Assembly (NCBI GenBank): GCA_963575745.1
Contig: CAUYUJ010004556.1
Coordinates: 2,501-66,500, forward strand
Direction of reading: 5' to 3'
Length of the DNA: 64,000 nucleotides
Source of the DNA: Prorocentrum cordatum
Lineage: Eukaryota; Sar; Dinophyceae; Prorocentrales; Prorocentraceae
Notes under the pieces: generated by a model
Databases searched by the model: none
Told to the model about the DNA's origin: nothing
The model's input: the letters and a program-made list of their open reading frames with translations, nothing else
Translations under genes and position numbers: made by a program
Shown: positions 1-11,234 of the stretch, piece by piece
How positions within the stretch are numbered: position 1 is the stretch's first letter
Layout: each line of letters starts with the position of its first letter

Positions 1-615
1 TCCATCTCCTCCTCCATCCACATCCTCCTCCACCTCCTCCTCCTCTCCCTCCTGCCCCTCCCATATGTCTTCTCATTATTTCTTCTCCTCCTCCCTCCTC
101 CTGCTGCCTCCTTCTCCTCTCCAAACCTCCCCTCCTCCTCCTCCTCCTCCTCCATCTCCTTCCCTTCTCTTCTCCTTCTCCTTCTCCTCCCTTCTCCTTC
201 TCCTTCTCCTTCTCCTTCTCCTCTCCTTCTCCCTTCTCCTTCTGCCCCTGCCCTCTCCCTCCTTCTCCTTTCTCCCCTCTCCTTCCTGGCCTCCCCTCAC
301 CTCTCCCCTCCTCCTCCTCCTCCTCTCCTCCTCCTCCTCCCCTCCTCCTCCTCCTCCACCTCCTCCCTCCTCCTCCTCCTCCTCCTCCTCCTCACTCCTC
401 CTCCCTCCTCCTCCTCCTCCTCCTCCTCCTCCCCTCCTCCATCCTCCTCCTCCTCCTCCCTCCGCCCTCCACCCTCCTCCCTCCCTCCTCCTCCTCCTCC
501 TCCTCCTCCTCCTTCTCCTGCTCTCCTCCTCTCCTCCTCCTCCTCCTCCTCCTCCTCCTCCCTCCTCCTCCTCCTCCTCCTCCTCCTCCTCCTGCTCCTC
601 CGCCTCCCCTTCCTC
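1..615. repeat. TCC/CTT pyrimidine microsatellite
   Basis: Almost pure pyrimidine on the plus strand, mainly TCC triplets with CTT interruptions. The long open frames here (poly-Ser/Pro/Leu one way, poly-Arg/Gly/Glu the other) are open only because the triplet repeat contains no stop codon. No gene is supported. Confidence 0.95.
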
Positions 616-689
616 CTCTTGGGGAGGGGGCCCAGGTACTGCTGCGCCGTGTTGGCTGGACTCGGCTTGGAAAGCCTGGGGCCCTTCCC

Positions 690-810
690 CGAGGCCGGAG
701 GCTCGCGCCGCGCTGTTGATGCCTCGCCGCTGCGCCCCGATGCGGAGCCCGAGCTTCGCCACGCCGTCGTCGCCGATGCACCGCCGACGTCGCCGATGCA
801 TCGCTGGCCA
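690..810 (+). repeat. Diverged single copy of the GATGCATCGCCGAT element
   Basis: The stretch around GATGCGGAGCCCGAGC, followed by CGTCGTCGCCGATGCACC and CGATGCATCG, parallels the middle of the ~407-bp tandem units at 2.4-4.5 kb, which read GATGTGGAGCCCGATT and then GTCGACGTCGCCGATGCATC. It is a degenerate isolated relative. Confidence 0.6.
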
Positions 811-819
811 GGGCCAGGA

Positions 820-935
820 CAGTTCCGTCCCAGAGCCCTCCAGAACGCTTTCCGAGCGCTCCGGAGCGCTCCGAGGAGGCCTCGGCGCCCGAGGCGTCCT
901 CCGGGGCCGCCGGAGCTCATAGATATCTTAGGGGC
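820..935. repeat. CCGGAGCGCTCCG-rich palindromic block
   Basis: Short palindromes (GCTCCGGAGC, GAACGCTTTCCGAGCGCTCC) follow a CCAGAACGC motif. Similar blocks built from TTCCGGAACG/TTCTGGAACG lie at 29340-29400 and 57105-57160, so this looks like a dispersed and diverged repeat. Confidence 0.45.
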
Positions 936-950
936 ACAGAAAGTGACACA

Positions 951-1107
951 AACATAAAAACTCGGAGGTCCGCGCGGATTTCTCGGATCGGCGCTGGACC
1001 CCCCTCCCTGGCGCGCGGAGCGCGTCAGGGGGGCGGCACCGGAGGCGCCGCCAGGGGGCCCCAGCGCCGATCCGAGAAATCCGCGCGGACCTCCGAGTTT
1101 TCATGTT
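951..1107 (-). mobile_element. Foldback (MITE-like) element A, copy 1
   Basis: Positions 957-997 and 1061-1101 are perfect inverted repeats of 41 bp, and the match continues outward to about 951/1107 with one mismatch. The 63-bp loop is itself GC-rich and palindromic (GCGCGGAGCGCG and GGCGCCGCC). The core CCGCGCGGATTTCTCGGAT recurs at 34.43, 59.10 and 63.68 kb, where the element lies in the opposite orientation. There is no coding capacity. It looks like a non-autonomous foldback element and is the best preserved of four copies. Confidence 0.8.
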
Positions 1108-1169
1108 CACGCAATTTTTTGTTCCCCTGATAGTCTCTCAATCTGTTTTCCCCCGATGTTGCCCTTCGA

Positions 1170-1345
1170 AAGACGGGCAACGGCTGCTAAATCGGTGGCT
1201 GCTAAAATCGACCTCTGGCAAGTTGTCTTCGTCCTTCCGGGAAGACGCCCGTTGACTGCTTCGCGTGCCGCGCCTCACTCCGGGAAGTTGTTTGTTCCTT
1301 CCGGGAGGGCCGTTTTAGCAGCCCCGGTTTTAGCAGCCCTCGTCC
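1170..1345. repeat. Foldback element with GGCTGCTAAA arms
   Basis: The left side carries two direct copies of GGCTGCTAAA (about 1180-1207). The right side carries two copies of its complement TTTTAGCAGCC (about 1312-1337). Between them are two CTTCCGGGA motifs. The arrangement is an inverted repeat of direct repeats, with no open frame of interest. Confidence 0.6.
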
Positions 1346-2300
1346 AGCTTTCGGGGGCGGAAAAATAGGGGGGTGATGACTAGGGGTGGTGGTGTATATC
1401 ATGGCGGGGGTCATGATATTTCCCCAGATTTCACGGCGCCTCTTCTTATCTGTCACGTCCCTGGCCCCGCTGGGCCGCGCACATGCCGCCGGTCATGATT
1501 TGCACCCCCCCCTCTTGGACACCCCCCTCGCCGATCACCGCCCTTATGTCGGGCGTGTCCCCCTACAGGGGGATTTTCGACGAAAAATAAAAGATGCCCC
1601 AAACATATTCCCAAATGGTCAAATATACCCCAAAATAGTCCCCAGACCATTTTTGGACTATCTTCTGACTCTTTTTGGGGGCCTTTTTTATGTTTCGCCG
1701 AAAATCCCGAAGCTTTCGAGCCCTCGCCCTCCCCACGCACCAAACCACCCCAACCCAACCCGAAGGCCCAGATTTACCCTCGACCTCCAGTGGGGGGGGG
1801 GTGTCGGGAAACATCGACAAAAAACACCTGTGGAACCCTTACCCCCCCCCCCACCCCGAAATTCGGGTCTTTGGGTTGGGTTGGGGTGGTCTGGTAGGTA
1901 TTTCAGATTTCGTAAGAAAGGGAGGGGGGTCTCATTTCGGGGGGGGTCCCTTCCAGGCTATCTTGGAGGGCCTGGGGGGTCTGGGGACGACGTTTTGGAG
2001 GGTTCTCCCACGGGGGAGGTCTGAAAGGGCTTGTCCTGGAGGGTCCAGACCCCCTCCTTTTTATTGCGAAATCTGGAGTAGGCCGTCGCCCGTGGCGCCG
2101 TCCTCTCCCCGGCGGCGCGGCTCTCCGGGAGCCCTGCTGCTCGGCCCCCCCCCCCCCCCCCTGCGGGGGGCCTCGCGTGCCGCCCGGCGGCCGAGCGCCT
2201 TCCCCTCTTCGGCGCCCCTGGCCGCCCGGGGTTTGCGCGCAAGTCGGGCGTGTCCCTCTACAGGAAGAGTATGTCAGACTAGTCAAATCATAGTATAGGG
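1346..2300. other. Non-coding, homopolymer-rich spacer
   Basis: G-runs and C-runs (for example 1791-1801 and 2146-2161) dominate, and no protein family was recognised in any frame. Two plus-strand copies of a dispersed motif, GTCGGGCGTGTCC followed by CTACAGG, begin at 1549 and 2243. The second is followed by a stretch resembling the end of the tandem units to its right (TAGTCAAATCATAGTATAGGGG). Confidence 0.6.
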
Positions 2301-2384
2301 GCGTTTTTTTGTTGTCTCTTTTTTTGTTGTTTGTTAGCACATTGAAGCAGTTGTTTTCGTGTTCATTGAATATTATGTTCGGGG

Positions 2385-4495
2385 GGCTATTTTTGATTTT
2401 TCTTGTGAACTCCGCCTGTAGGGGGACATGCCCGACCGAAGTCTGCGTCCATCCCCGATGGGGTCGGAGTAGATGGGGTCGGAGGATCGCGCCGCATCGT
2501 CGATGCATCGCCGATGCGGCTCGATGTGGAGCCCGATTTGCTTCACGTCGACGTCGCCGATGCATCGCCGATGTCGACGTTGCATCGCCGGTGTGCATCG
2601 CCGATACATCGCCGATGCATCGCCGATGTATTGTGATGCGGCGCGATCCTCCGACCCCATCTATTCCGACCCCCTTTAGGAGGCCTCTACCTACAGGAGG
2701 AATGTTTAAGAATCGTCAAAACATAGTATGGGGACTATTTTTTTTACCAGGCATTTTTTTGTATTGGTTGAATATTTTGTTTGGGGGGGCTATTTTTGAT
2801 TTTTCTTGTGGAATCCGCCTGTAGGGGGACATGCCCGACCTAAGTCTGCGTCCATCCCCGATGGGGTCGGAGTAGATGGGGCCGGAGAATCGCGCCGCAT
2901 CGCCGATGCATCGCCGATGCGGCTCGATGTGGAGCCCGATTTGCTTCACGTCGACGTCGCCGATGCATCGCCGAGGTCGACGTTGCATCGCCTGTGCATC
3001 GCCGATACATCGCCGATGCATCGCCGATGTATTGTTGATGCGGCGCGATCCTCTGACCCCATCTATTCCGACCCCCTTTAGGAGGCCGCTATCTACAGGA
3101 GGAATATTAAAGGATCGTCAAACAATAGGATGGGGACGATTTCCCGTTTTTTTACCAGGCATTTTTTGTATTGGTTGAATATTTTGTTTTGGGGGGCTAT
3201 TTTTGTTTTTTTTTTTTTGTGGAATCCGCCTGTAGGGGGACATGCTCGACCTTAGTCTGCGTCGTCTCCGATGGGGTCGGAGTAGATGGGGTCGGAGGAT
3301 CGCGCCGCATCGCCGATGCATCGCCGATGCGGCTCGATGTGGAGCCCGATTTGCTTCACGTCGACGTCGCCGATGCATCGCCGATGTCGACGTTGCATCG
3401 CCGGTGACGTTGCATCGCCGGTGCATCGCCGATACATCGCCGATGTATTGGTGATTCGGCGCGATCCTCCGACCCCATCTATTCCGAACCCCTTTAGGAG
3501 GCCTCTATCTACAGGAGGAATATTGAAGATTCGTCAAACAATAGTATGGGGACTATGTTTTGATTTTTACCAGGCATTTTTTGTTTTGCTTGACTATTTT
3601 GTTTGGGGGGGCTATTTTCGATTTTTCTTGTGGAATTCGCCTGTAGGGGGACATGCCCGACCTAAGTCTGCGTCCATCCCCGATGGGGTCGGAGTAGATG
3701 GGGTCGGAGGATCGCGCCGCATCGTCGATGCATCGCCGATGCGGCTCGATGTGGAGCCCGATTTGCTTCACGTCGACGTCGCCGACGCATCGCCGAGGTC
3801 GACGTTGCATCGCCTGTGCATCGCCGATACATCGCCGATGCATCGCCGATGTATTGTTGATGCGGCGCGATCCTCTGACCCCATCTATTCCGACCCCCTT
3901 TAGGAGGCCTCTACCTACAGGAGGAATATTAAAGGATCGGCAAACAATAGGATAGGGACGATTTTCTGTTTTTTTACCCGGCATCTTTTGTATCCCTTGA
4001 ATATTTTGTTTCGGGGGGCTATTTCTGATTTTTCGTGTGGGATCCGCCTGTAGGGGGACATGCCCGACCTAAGTCTGCGTCCATCCCCGATGGGGTCGGA
4101 GTAGATGGGGTCGGAGGACCGCGCCGCATCGTCGATGCATCGCCGATGCGGCTCGATGTGGAGCCCGATTTGCTTCACGTCGACGTCGCCGATGCATCGC
4201 CGATGTCGACGTTGCATCGCCTGTGCATCGCCGATACATCGCCGATGCATCGCCGATGTATTGTTGATGCGGCGCGATCCTCTGACCCCATCTATTCCGA
4301 CCCCCTTTAGGAGGCCTCTATCTACAGGAGGAATATCAAAGGATCGTCAAACAATAGGATAGGGACGATTTCCTGTTTTTCACCAGGCATTTTTTGTATC
4401 GCTTGAATATTTTTTGGGGGGGCTATTTCTGATTCTTCGTGTGGAATCCGCCTGTAGGGAGACATGCCCGACCTAGGTCTGCGTCCATCCCCCCT
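2385..4495. repeat. Tandem array of five ~407-bp palindrome-rich units
   Basis: The landmark CCTGTAGGGGGACATGCCC starts at 2415, 2818, 3229, 3640 and 4047, and a variant starts at 4451, giving periods of 403-411 bp. In each unit GGGGTCGGAGTAGATGGGG plus GATCGCGCCGCATC is mirrored about 150 bp later by GATGCGGCGCGATCC plus CCCCATCTATTCCGACCCC. Between the arms are many overlapping GATGCATCGCCGAT palindromes. Open frames here are repeat artefacts found on both strands. Diverged single copies sit at 0.7, 5.3 and 35.0 kb. Confidence 0.9.
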
Positions 4496-4499
4496 GCCG

Positions 4500-6000
4500 A
4501 GGATCATCGGCTCGGACGGGAAGGAGCCGCGGCGCGGGTCGCCTCTCTCTCATAGGGGGCGGGGACTCCCAGACTACCGCGGGGGCGCGCAGCAGGGAGC
4601 CACATCCCATCATAGCAGAGTGGTGGGCCGCGCATGACAGCAACAATCGTCCACGTCTTGAGTCAGTTACTGCACCTCATTCCTGTTTCTCGTCGGGGCA
4701 GCCCTGGGTTTCCTCCGCGCGCTGCGCGGTGACTTCCCGCGGCCGCTGAAAAAGCCGGTGCGTTCAGGGTGCTCCGGGGGCGTCCCCTCAGGTGCACCTC
4801 GCGAGCGGGTTTTCAGGGTCGGGTTTCTTGTGAGGGTTGCCTGCGGCCGCGCCCGCACTGTAGGGCAGAGGCAGAATGGGGAGGGGAAGTCGCCATCGAT
4901 CGCCCAATCGCCCATCGGCCCCCAATCGCCCATCGACCCCCAATCGCCCATCGACCGCCGACAGGGGCCCGATAGCCCCCTCGCAGTAAGGACGAGCAAC
5001 TTTCCTAGGCTACCCTTGCATTCTTCCTCCTCGGCCCATCCTCGGCTGCTCTCGCTGGCCGCGCCCCGCTCTCGAGGTGTCGATATGGCCTTGCAAAAGC
5101 CACGGCCCTTGCATCCTTGGCGTGCGTCCTCTCTGTGCGGGTCGACTGCAGCGCAGAGACAGAGTGCGAAGGGGAGGTCGCCAGGAAGACAACGGCAGGG
5201 GCAACGGGGCAAGCTCACGTGGGAACACGTCGACCCCCAATCGCCCATCGATCGCCGAGAAGGGGCCCGATAGCCCACCCCGCTCAGAGACTTGCCGATT
5301 CGCCATCTGGGGCGCATCGCGCATCCATCGGCGATGTACCGCCGATTCGAGTCTGATGTTTCGCCCCCCCGAGTTTGCCCCGCCCCAACGTTGCCCCACT
5401 GATCGCCTGGAACAGAAATCGGGCTCTGAGGGGGAGGGGTCCTGAGGTCTGTCGGCTCTCTTGGCGCGTGGAGGCTTCCTCCGGGGTCCCGGGGACCGTC
5501 GAAGCGTCTCGGGGCGAGAAGCCGGTCCTGTGGGAGGCCCCTGGGCCCCCGGCCCGCGGCCCTCCAGAGCCCTGTTCCTCGTGCCGAGGAGCAGGGGCAG
5601 CGGCAGAAGTCGGCGATGAGGGTGAAGATGAAAGGGCAGGCGGTACTGCTGCTGGTGATCAGGTGCCCCTCCCCAGCCTTCCTCTTTCTCCACCCTCTCC
5701 TGCGCTTGGCATCGCTCGGACGTGTGCATTTTTCCTTCGGCGAGGACCATCGAGGAGCATCCTTGATCATTTGGCGAAAAAACCACGCACGAAACCGAAA
5801 AAAGCACAGGGAATGGACGTCCGAGCGATGGCGAGTGCGCGCCTCTCCATAATTGGAGAGCTCGTCGTCTGACCACCAGACTGTGTCGGCAGGGCGTGCA
5901 GGGCATTTCGCCCGAGACTCCCTCCGCTCTCACGGCCCCGAAGCGTCGAGCTTCTCATCACTTCAACGAAGAAGGAGGGCTGCTTTTCAAAATGAGAGCC
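4500..6000. other. No gene seen; short repeats
   Basis: Contains a short direct repeat (CCCCAATCGCCCATCGACC, about 4919-4960 and again near 5231-5250) and a trace of the GATGCATC family at 5300-5345. Long frames on both strands have no recognisable domain and overlap each other, so none is annotated. Confidence 0.5.
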
Positions 6001-6041
6001 CTTCCTGAGGGCCGCGCGCGTTCGTCTTCAACGTAGCTATA

Positions 6042-6095
6042 TATCGAGGACGCCTACGGCGAATCACCGCCGCCCCCTGCCTTTTGGACCATGTG
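6042..6095 (+). repeat. Dispersed 46-bp block, copy 1
   Basis: A block with GGCGAATCACCGCCGCCCC and CTGCCTTTTGGACC closely matches 35955-36000 (GGCGAGTCACCGCCGCCCC and CTGCCTTTTGGGA). Both copies are followed by DNA that soon becomes low-complexity. Confidence 0.65.
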
Positions 6096-6114
6096 TTCCC
6101 CGAATCGATTTGGA

Positions 6115-7255
6115 AAGCGTTCAGGGAACACGGTGGGCGAGGCTGGGCCGGCTTGGGCTTTTCTTGGGGTGCTCCAAGGCCGTCTTGGAGGCCATCTTGA
6201 GCGTCTTGGAGGCTTCTTGGGCCGTTTTGGGGTCCTTTTGGGGCCGTCTTGGGGGCCTCCTGGGCCGTTTTGGGGCCATTCTGGAGACCTCTTGGGCGAT
6301 CTTTGGGGGCTCTTGGGCCGTCTCGGGCCGTCGGAAGGCCGAAAACAGCAAATGCCACAATCCTTCAGAAACTCTTGGGAAGTCAATGATTTTGGCCTTT
6401 TCGGGCCTTCCAGGAGGCCCTCTAGGAGGCCTCTTGGGCCATCTTAGGGCCATATTCGACCGTCTTGGTGGGCTCATGGCCCGTCTGATGCCGTCGGAAG
6501 CCGTTTGGGTGGCCTCTCTGGGCCGACTTGGGGCCATCTTAGGGTGCCCCAGGGCCGTCTTGGAGGCCATCGTGGGCGTCTTGGAGGATTCTTGGGGCCG
6601 TCTTGGGGGCCTCTTGGGCCGTCTCGGGCCGTCGGAAGGCCGAAAACGGCAATTTCACAATCCTGCAAAAACCGAAGGAACAATGATTCTGGCCTCTTCG
6701 AGCCCTCCTGGGGGCCCTCTTGGAGGCCTCTTGGGTCGTCTTGGGTTAGCCTAGAGCCAACTTCGGCCATCTTGGTGGGCTCCTGGCCCGTCTGACGCCG
6801 TCGGAAGCCGTTTGGGGGGCCTCTCTGGGCCGACTTTGGGCCTTCTTGGGGTGCTCCAGGGCCATCTTAGAGGCCATCTTGGGCGTTTGGAGGCCTCTTG
6901 GCCCGTTTTTGGGCCCTCTTGGGGCCGTCTTGGGGGCCTCTTGGCCGTCATGGGGCCATCTTGGAGGCCTCGTGGGCGATCTCGGCGGCCTCTTGGGCCG
7001 TCTTGAGCCGTCGGAATGCCGAGAAGAAGCAAATGCCAACATCCGCCAACAACCAATGATTCTGGCCTCTTCGAGCCCTCCTGGAGGACCTCTTGGAGGC
7101 CTCTTGGGTCGTCTTGGGCCGTCTTGGAGGCTTCTCGGGCGACCTTGGAGGTATCTTGGACTCTCTGGGGCCGTCTTGGATCGTCTTGGGCGGACTTGGA
7201 GGCCATCTTGGAGGCCATCTTGGGCCAACGTGGCCATCTTGGAGATTCTAATGTG
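6115..7255. repeat. Three-unit tandem array of GGCCGTCTTGG-rich DNA
   Basis: Short GGGCCGTCTTGGAGGCC motifs are organised into longer units of about 300-375 bp. Unit landmarks are CCGTCGGAAGGCCGAAAA (6330 and 6635; diverged near 7008) and AATGATTCTGGCCTCTTCG (about 6382, 6681, 7056). Similar GGGGCCTCTTGGG DNA recurs at 46490-46740. Frames are long on both strands and are repeat artefacts. Confidence 0.85.
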
Positions 7256-7289
7256 AGCTGCGACAAGGGCGAGAGGTAGCGAGCGTTTG

Positions 7290-7311
7290 TCCGCGGCCGT
7301 TTGGGCTCAAG
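7290..7311 (+). other. Possible degenerate spliced-leader relic
   Basis: The 22 bases here match the dinoflagellate spliced-leader exon at 18 positions, including an intact 3' end GGCTCAAG. They lie immediately upstream of a stretch that ends in a Gag-like relic. A spliced leader fossil is expected if a trans-spliced transcript was reverse transcribed and inserted. Four mismatches and GC bias leave room for coincidence. Confidence 0.35.
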
Positions 7312-7895
7312 CGGCCAGCCGCCAACAGATGACTGCGCCTCATCGCGAGGCACATTGCTTGCCATCGAGACCGAAAGCATCTTCGCTTGAAATGGCCCGT
7401 CGCTCCCGCGACGACATCCTACTTCTGGGACTATCGTTACTACGGTACAGCAGAGTTGGATATGGGCTTGCCTTAGGCGAAGCTGCTGATTGGGCCTCCA
7501 AGCCCCCTTCAAACTTGGTAGCGGAGCTAGCCTATGGTGGTCACCTCTTGCTCTACTCCCCACCATCCACTGCGCTATCTGGTGGACTACTGGCATGGTG
7601 GAACATCGGGGTGCAGTGGGTCTGCGCGGAGGAACGCACACAACTGCGCACAACCGCAAGGACACTTGCAGTGCTACCTCTGCTTTTGCGGAGGCCTCTT
7701 ACATGAGTCCTGCATCCCTGCGCTACTACATTCCTGAGGTCCACCCACCTACTCCAACGGGAAATTCTTTTGAAGACACCACGCATGGCAACATGCGATG
7801 CGATACTGTGCCGCCTCCACTCCCATGCAGGCTTACAACAAAACATCACAAACCCCAGCCGTTAAGATCCGACCACGACCTACGGGGCCATTGGA
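7312..7895 (+). pseudogene. Degenerate coding-like region upstream of Gag relic
   Basis: Base composition is balanced, unlike the repeats on either side. One frame (7287-7706) is the same frame as the Gag-like ORF that follows, with stops between them. A second frame (7534-7737) ends in a Cys-rich stretch, QCYLCFCGGLLHESC, which could be the remains of a small zinc-binding site. The family is not recognised; it is probably the 5' part of the same dead retroelement. Confidence 0.35.
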
Positions 7896-8519
7896 TTGGC
7901 ATTGCTACATTTGGCCGTGTATGGGTCGTTATCAGATGCGCTGCGGGGCACACGCGCGGCGGAGACGACGCAAGAACAACCGGCCCCCACGGGGACCCGG
8001 CCGCTCAAGTATTTTTTCCGCGAATTCGCTCGAGAGGTACATGCCTGGATCAACGTGACCACAGGCACTATGACGCCCTCCCAACAGGCTGCGACACTGC
8101 AGCGTGGTCTGGGAGATCTCACACGGACCATCGCCATGAGAGTTCCCCCCGCAGTCATCAATTTTGGCGTTGACGTTGGTGGTCGCCACACCGACGGCGT
8201 CACTTACATCATGCTCCTCCTCGACACGAAGTTTGAGAACTTAGAGGAGGAACGCCAACTTAACTCGGGAACGGCTCTCATTGACTTTCGCGCCCATACG
8301 GGAGAACGGATCGACCGGACATCAGCGCGCTTCGAGATAACCCGCTACGAGGCTGAGACGGCAGGGTTTAACATCCCCAACTTCCAATTATTAGCATATA
8401 TTATGTTCAGAGCCTTAGGAGTGGGGACGTCGCGTGCACAACAACTCCTACAGCCACTCAACCACCAAATGCAGAGGAATCAACAACACTTTGATGCTTT
8501 ACTTGAGCGCATGAGGTAG
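7896..8519 (+). pseudogene. Retrotransposon Gag-like protein fragment
   Basis: A 207-residue frame ending in TAG. From about residue 35 it has features of the Gag of dinoflagellate copia-like elements: a helix-rich stretch after EVHAWINVTTG, then ALIDFRAHTGERIDRTSARFE (a DFR...PGE...D...RFD type segment), then NFQLLAYIMFRALG and a C-terminal LLQPLNHQMQRNQQHFDALLE. No zinc knuckle, protease or polymerase follows in frame; a knuckle-like piece appears only 5 kb downstream. The first codon is not a certain start, because the same frame continues upstream through stops. The assignment rests on remembered family features and would need a profile search. Confidence 0.55.
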
Positions 8520-8584
8520 GAGAGAGCGCGCCCACAGGGCCCGAGCAAAGGGGAGAGGGGGGCTAGGCTTAAGCTACCCCACCT

Positions 8585-9050
8585 CCGTTGAGCCGCCCTT
8601 GTTGGAATCACCCCCTCCCTCCCCCCCGGTTTTTTTGCAAGGGAGGGGGGGCTTAAAGCTACCCCCCCTTCCCCCCTCAGGCCCTCCCGAAAGCTACCCC
8701 CCCCCTCCCCCTCCTTTCCAAAGTGGGGGGGTGCTTAAGCCACCCCCCCCTCCCTTGGCGCCGCCCTGCTGGAAGCTACCTCCCCCCCTCCCCCCCTTTC
8801 GTGCAAAGGGGGAGGGGGGCTTGGAAGCTACCCACCCCCCACCCCCCTTTGGCCGCCCCGGAAGCTACCCCCCCCTACCCCCGGGGGGGTGCTTAAGCTA
8901 CCGCCCCCCTCCCTTGGAGCCGCCCTGCTGGAAGCTCCCACCCCCCTCCCCCCCTTTGTGCCAAAGGGGGGGGGGGCTTGGAAGCTTGCCCCCCCCCCTT
9001 GCCCCCTTTGGCCGCCCAGCCCCCGGAGCCTCCGCCCTCCCTTTCGCCGA
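8585..9050. repeat. GAAGCTACCCCCC / GGGGGGCTT short tandem repeats
   Basis: Alternating C-runs and G-runs linked by GGAAGCTACC and GGGGCTTAAGC, in irregular units of roughly 60-110 bp. A similar mixture is present at 12.1-12.56 kb. No gene. Confidence 0.8.
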
Positions 9051-9059
9051 CGATCCAAA

Positions 9060-9400
9060 ATGAACAATCCACGATCGAGGATGGACGATCGACGATCAAC
9101 GATCGACGATCGAAAATCCCAATCGAATCGCTTGCAATCGATTGCTCTCCATTCCACTGCAATCCCCCTCCCCACCTCCCTCCGCTCCCTCCCCTCCCTC
9201 CCCACCCTTCGTTCCATCTCCTCCCTCCCCTCCCTCTCCTCCCCTCCCTCCCTTCCGTCCTGTCCCTCCCCTGCAATCCAATCGATTGAATCGATTGCAA
9301 TTCAACCGATTGCAATCCAATCGATTGCAATCCAATGGATTGCAATCGAATCGCTTGCAATCCAATGGATTGCAATCGATTGCAACGCAAGTGTATCATT
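9060..9400. repeat. Clustered CAATCGATTGCAATC palindromes
   Basis: Many overlapping copies of the self-complementary ATCGAT core with TTGCAATC spacers (9060-9140 and 9277-9390), split by a CCCTCC microsatellite at 9165-9270. A third small cluster lies at 9776-9816, after another CCCTCC tract (9545-9775), so two microsatellites are bracketed by the same palindrome. Confidence 0.8.
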
Positions 9401-9819
9401 CAACTCGTCCCGTGCCAACGCCCGGGAACGAAACACGTACTATTATGCTATACTCGTGTCATGGGCAAGTCAGGAATCCACAATATACAATCCTGGAGGA
9501 ACACAAATCTACTATTCTACTCTACTCTTCCCTTTGCGACGCCCTCCCTTCGCTCCTCTTCCTACCCTCCGCACCTTCCGCCGCCTCCATATCCTCTCCT
9601 CTTTCCCCTCCCCTACCTCCCTCCCTTCCATCCCCTCCCTCCCCTCACTCCGCCCCCTCCGCTCCCTCCGCCCTCTCCCATCCATCCCCTCCCTCCTCTC
9701 TGTCACCTCCCTCCCCTCCATCCTCTCACTCCCCTCCCTCCCCTCCATCCCTCCCCTCCCTCCTGTCCCTCCCGTGCATTCCAATCGATTGTAATCAAAT
9801 CGATTGCAATTCAACCGTC

Positions 9820-10090
9820 AACAATAATAACTCAAAAACCAGCCAACAATGAAACACACGCCAGACCTACCAAAATTCAACGAACGTCAAACGCCAACGA
9901 AAACTTACAAACAAATTCAAACGTCTTCAAACAACAACAATAAACATACAACATTCAAACATCAACGAGCATCAACAATAATACACCGAAATACAATACA
10001 CAAACATCAAATAAAAGGCTTCAAACATCAAGCGTCGACAAAATCCACAAACATCCAGACGTCGACATGCGTCAACAAAAAAAGGCCGTC
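9820..10090. repeat. A/C-rich AAACATCAAACGTC repeat
   Basis: A low-GC island with irregular AACATCAA and CGTCAACAA units. No open frame of interest. Confidence 0.6.
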
Positions 10091-11230
10091 GAAGGTCGAC
10101 ACCCTTTGGAAGCTTCTCGGAACGTTCCTCAGACTCGTACTTCCTCCTCATCTCCCGACCTCCTCCCTCCCCCTCCTCCTCACTCCTCCGCCCTCCTCCA
10201 CAATCCCACCAGCCCTTTAGGGCGTGCGTGGTTTAGCTCGCCCATATTCCCTTCTTCCAACCCCCTTCTTCCCCTCCGGGGAGGGGTTCACCCCTCCCCC
10301 TACCCCCTGCCCTGGGCCTGGAAGGGGGATTTCGCAGGGTGTCAGAGCGTCCTTTTTGGCCCAAGATGGCTCCAAGGAGCCTCAGAGCGCTCCAGATGGC
10401 TTCTAAGATACCTCAAGATAGCCCCAAATCGCTGCAGCTCGCTCACAATATGCGTCCAAGAGCCTCCTGCACCGCCCCAAGACGGCCCCAAGTCATCAAG
10501 GAGCCATCCAGGGAGGCCCTCGAGAGGCCAACATCTTTCAAACACCTTCTAGAAACACCCAATGTGGAAGAAGGATGAGACTATGTGAAGCGTGACATAC
10601 TGAAATACTTGAAATACGGCGCAGTACGAGATCCCATGAATCACCACGCACGCCCACATGCCCTCCCAGATCGAGCGGCCATCTGGCGACGCGATGAAAT
10701 ACACTAACACAAATGGAACGAACATAACGAAAACGAAAGCAGGACAAACAATTCAAAGGCTGTCCAGGCCCACAAAAACAACGACCTAAAGCATGCGGTG
10801 GAAGAAGGATGAGACTATGTGAAGCGAACGCCTCGGCAGAAGCCACACAGGGACTGCCGACCAGGAGAAGATTAATCCAATGCGCGGACCCCGACACTTG
10901 CCCAGCGGTATAGCCGTCTGTTCACCCAGGCTCACCCAGCACTCCAACCACTCATGGATCCGACAACCCAGGCGGGCATGAAACATTGCATAATGAAGAG
11001 AAGAAAAAGGGGAGCCAGAAGAGGAGGCGGAAAACAAGCCAGGCCCCGGCAGTGATAACCAGCGTTCCGCCCCAGGGAGGCGAGCGCAGGAATAAGAAAG
11101 GGAAGGGAACAACGAAGCGCTAGAGATTGCCATCCGGCGACGTGTGCTTTCCACAATGCTACTAGCTGCCACGGCCATTCCGCGGCCGCAAGGCTCGGGA
11201 GCAAAGGGCCGCCCGCGACAATTAGCGCCC
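10091..11230. other. No gene seen; 29-bp direct repeat
   Basis: No protein family recognised. GTGGAAGAAGGATGAGAC plus TATGTGAAGCG occurs at about 10563 and again at about 10799, about 236 bp apart. DNA at 10355-10560 resembles the complement of the GGCCGTCTTGG repeats at 6.1 kb. Confidence 0.45.
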
Positions 11231-11234
11231 GGGC

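Noticed and set aside
2385-4495. CRISPR-like regular repeats
   Set aside because: Periods of ~407 bp with internal palindromes and no unique spacers; the host is eukaryotic.
4667-5933. ORFs of 300-370 codons on the minus strand
   Set aside because: Overlapping frames of similar length, no domain, and short repeats inside; not supportable as a gene.
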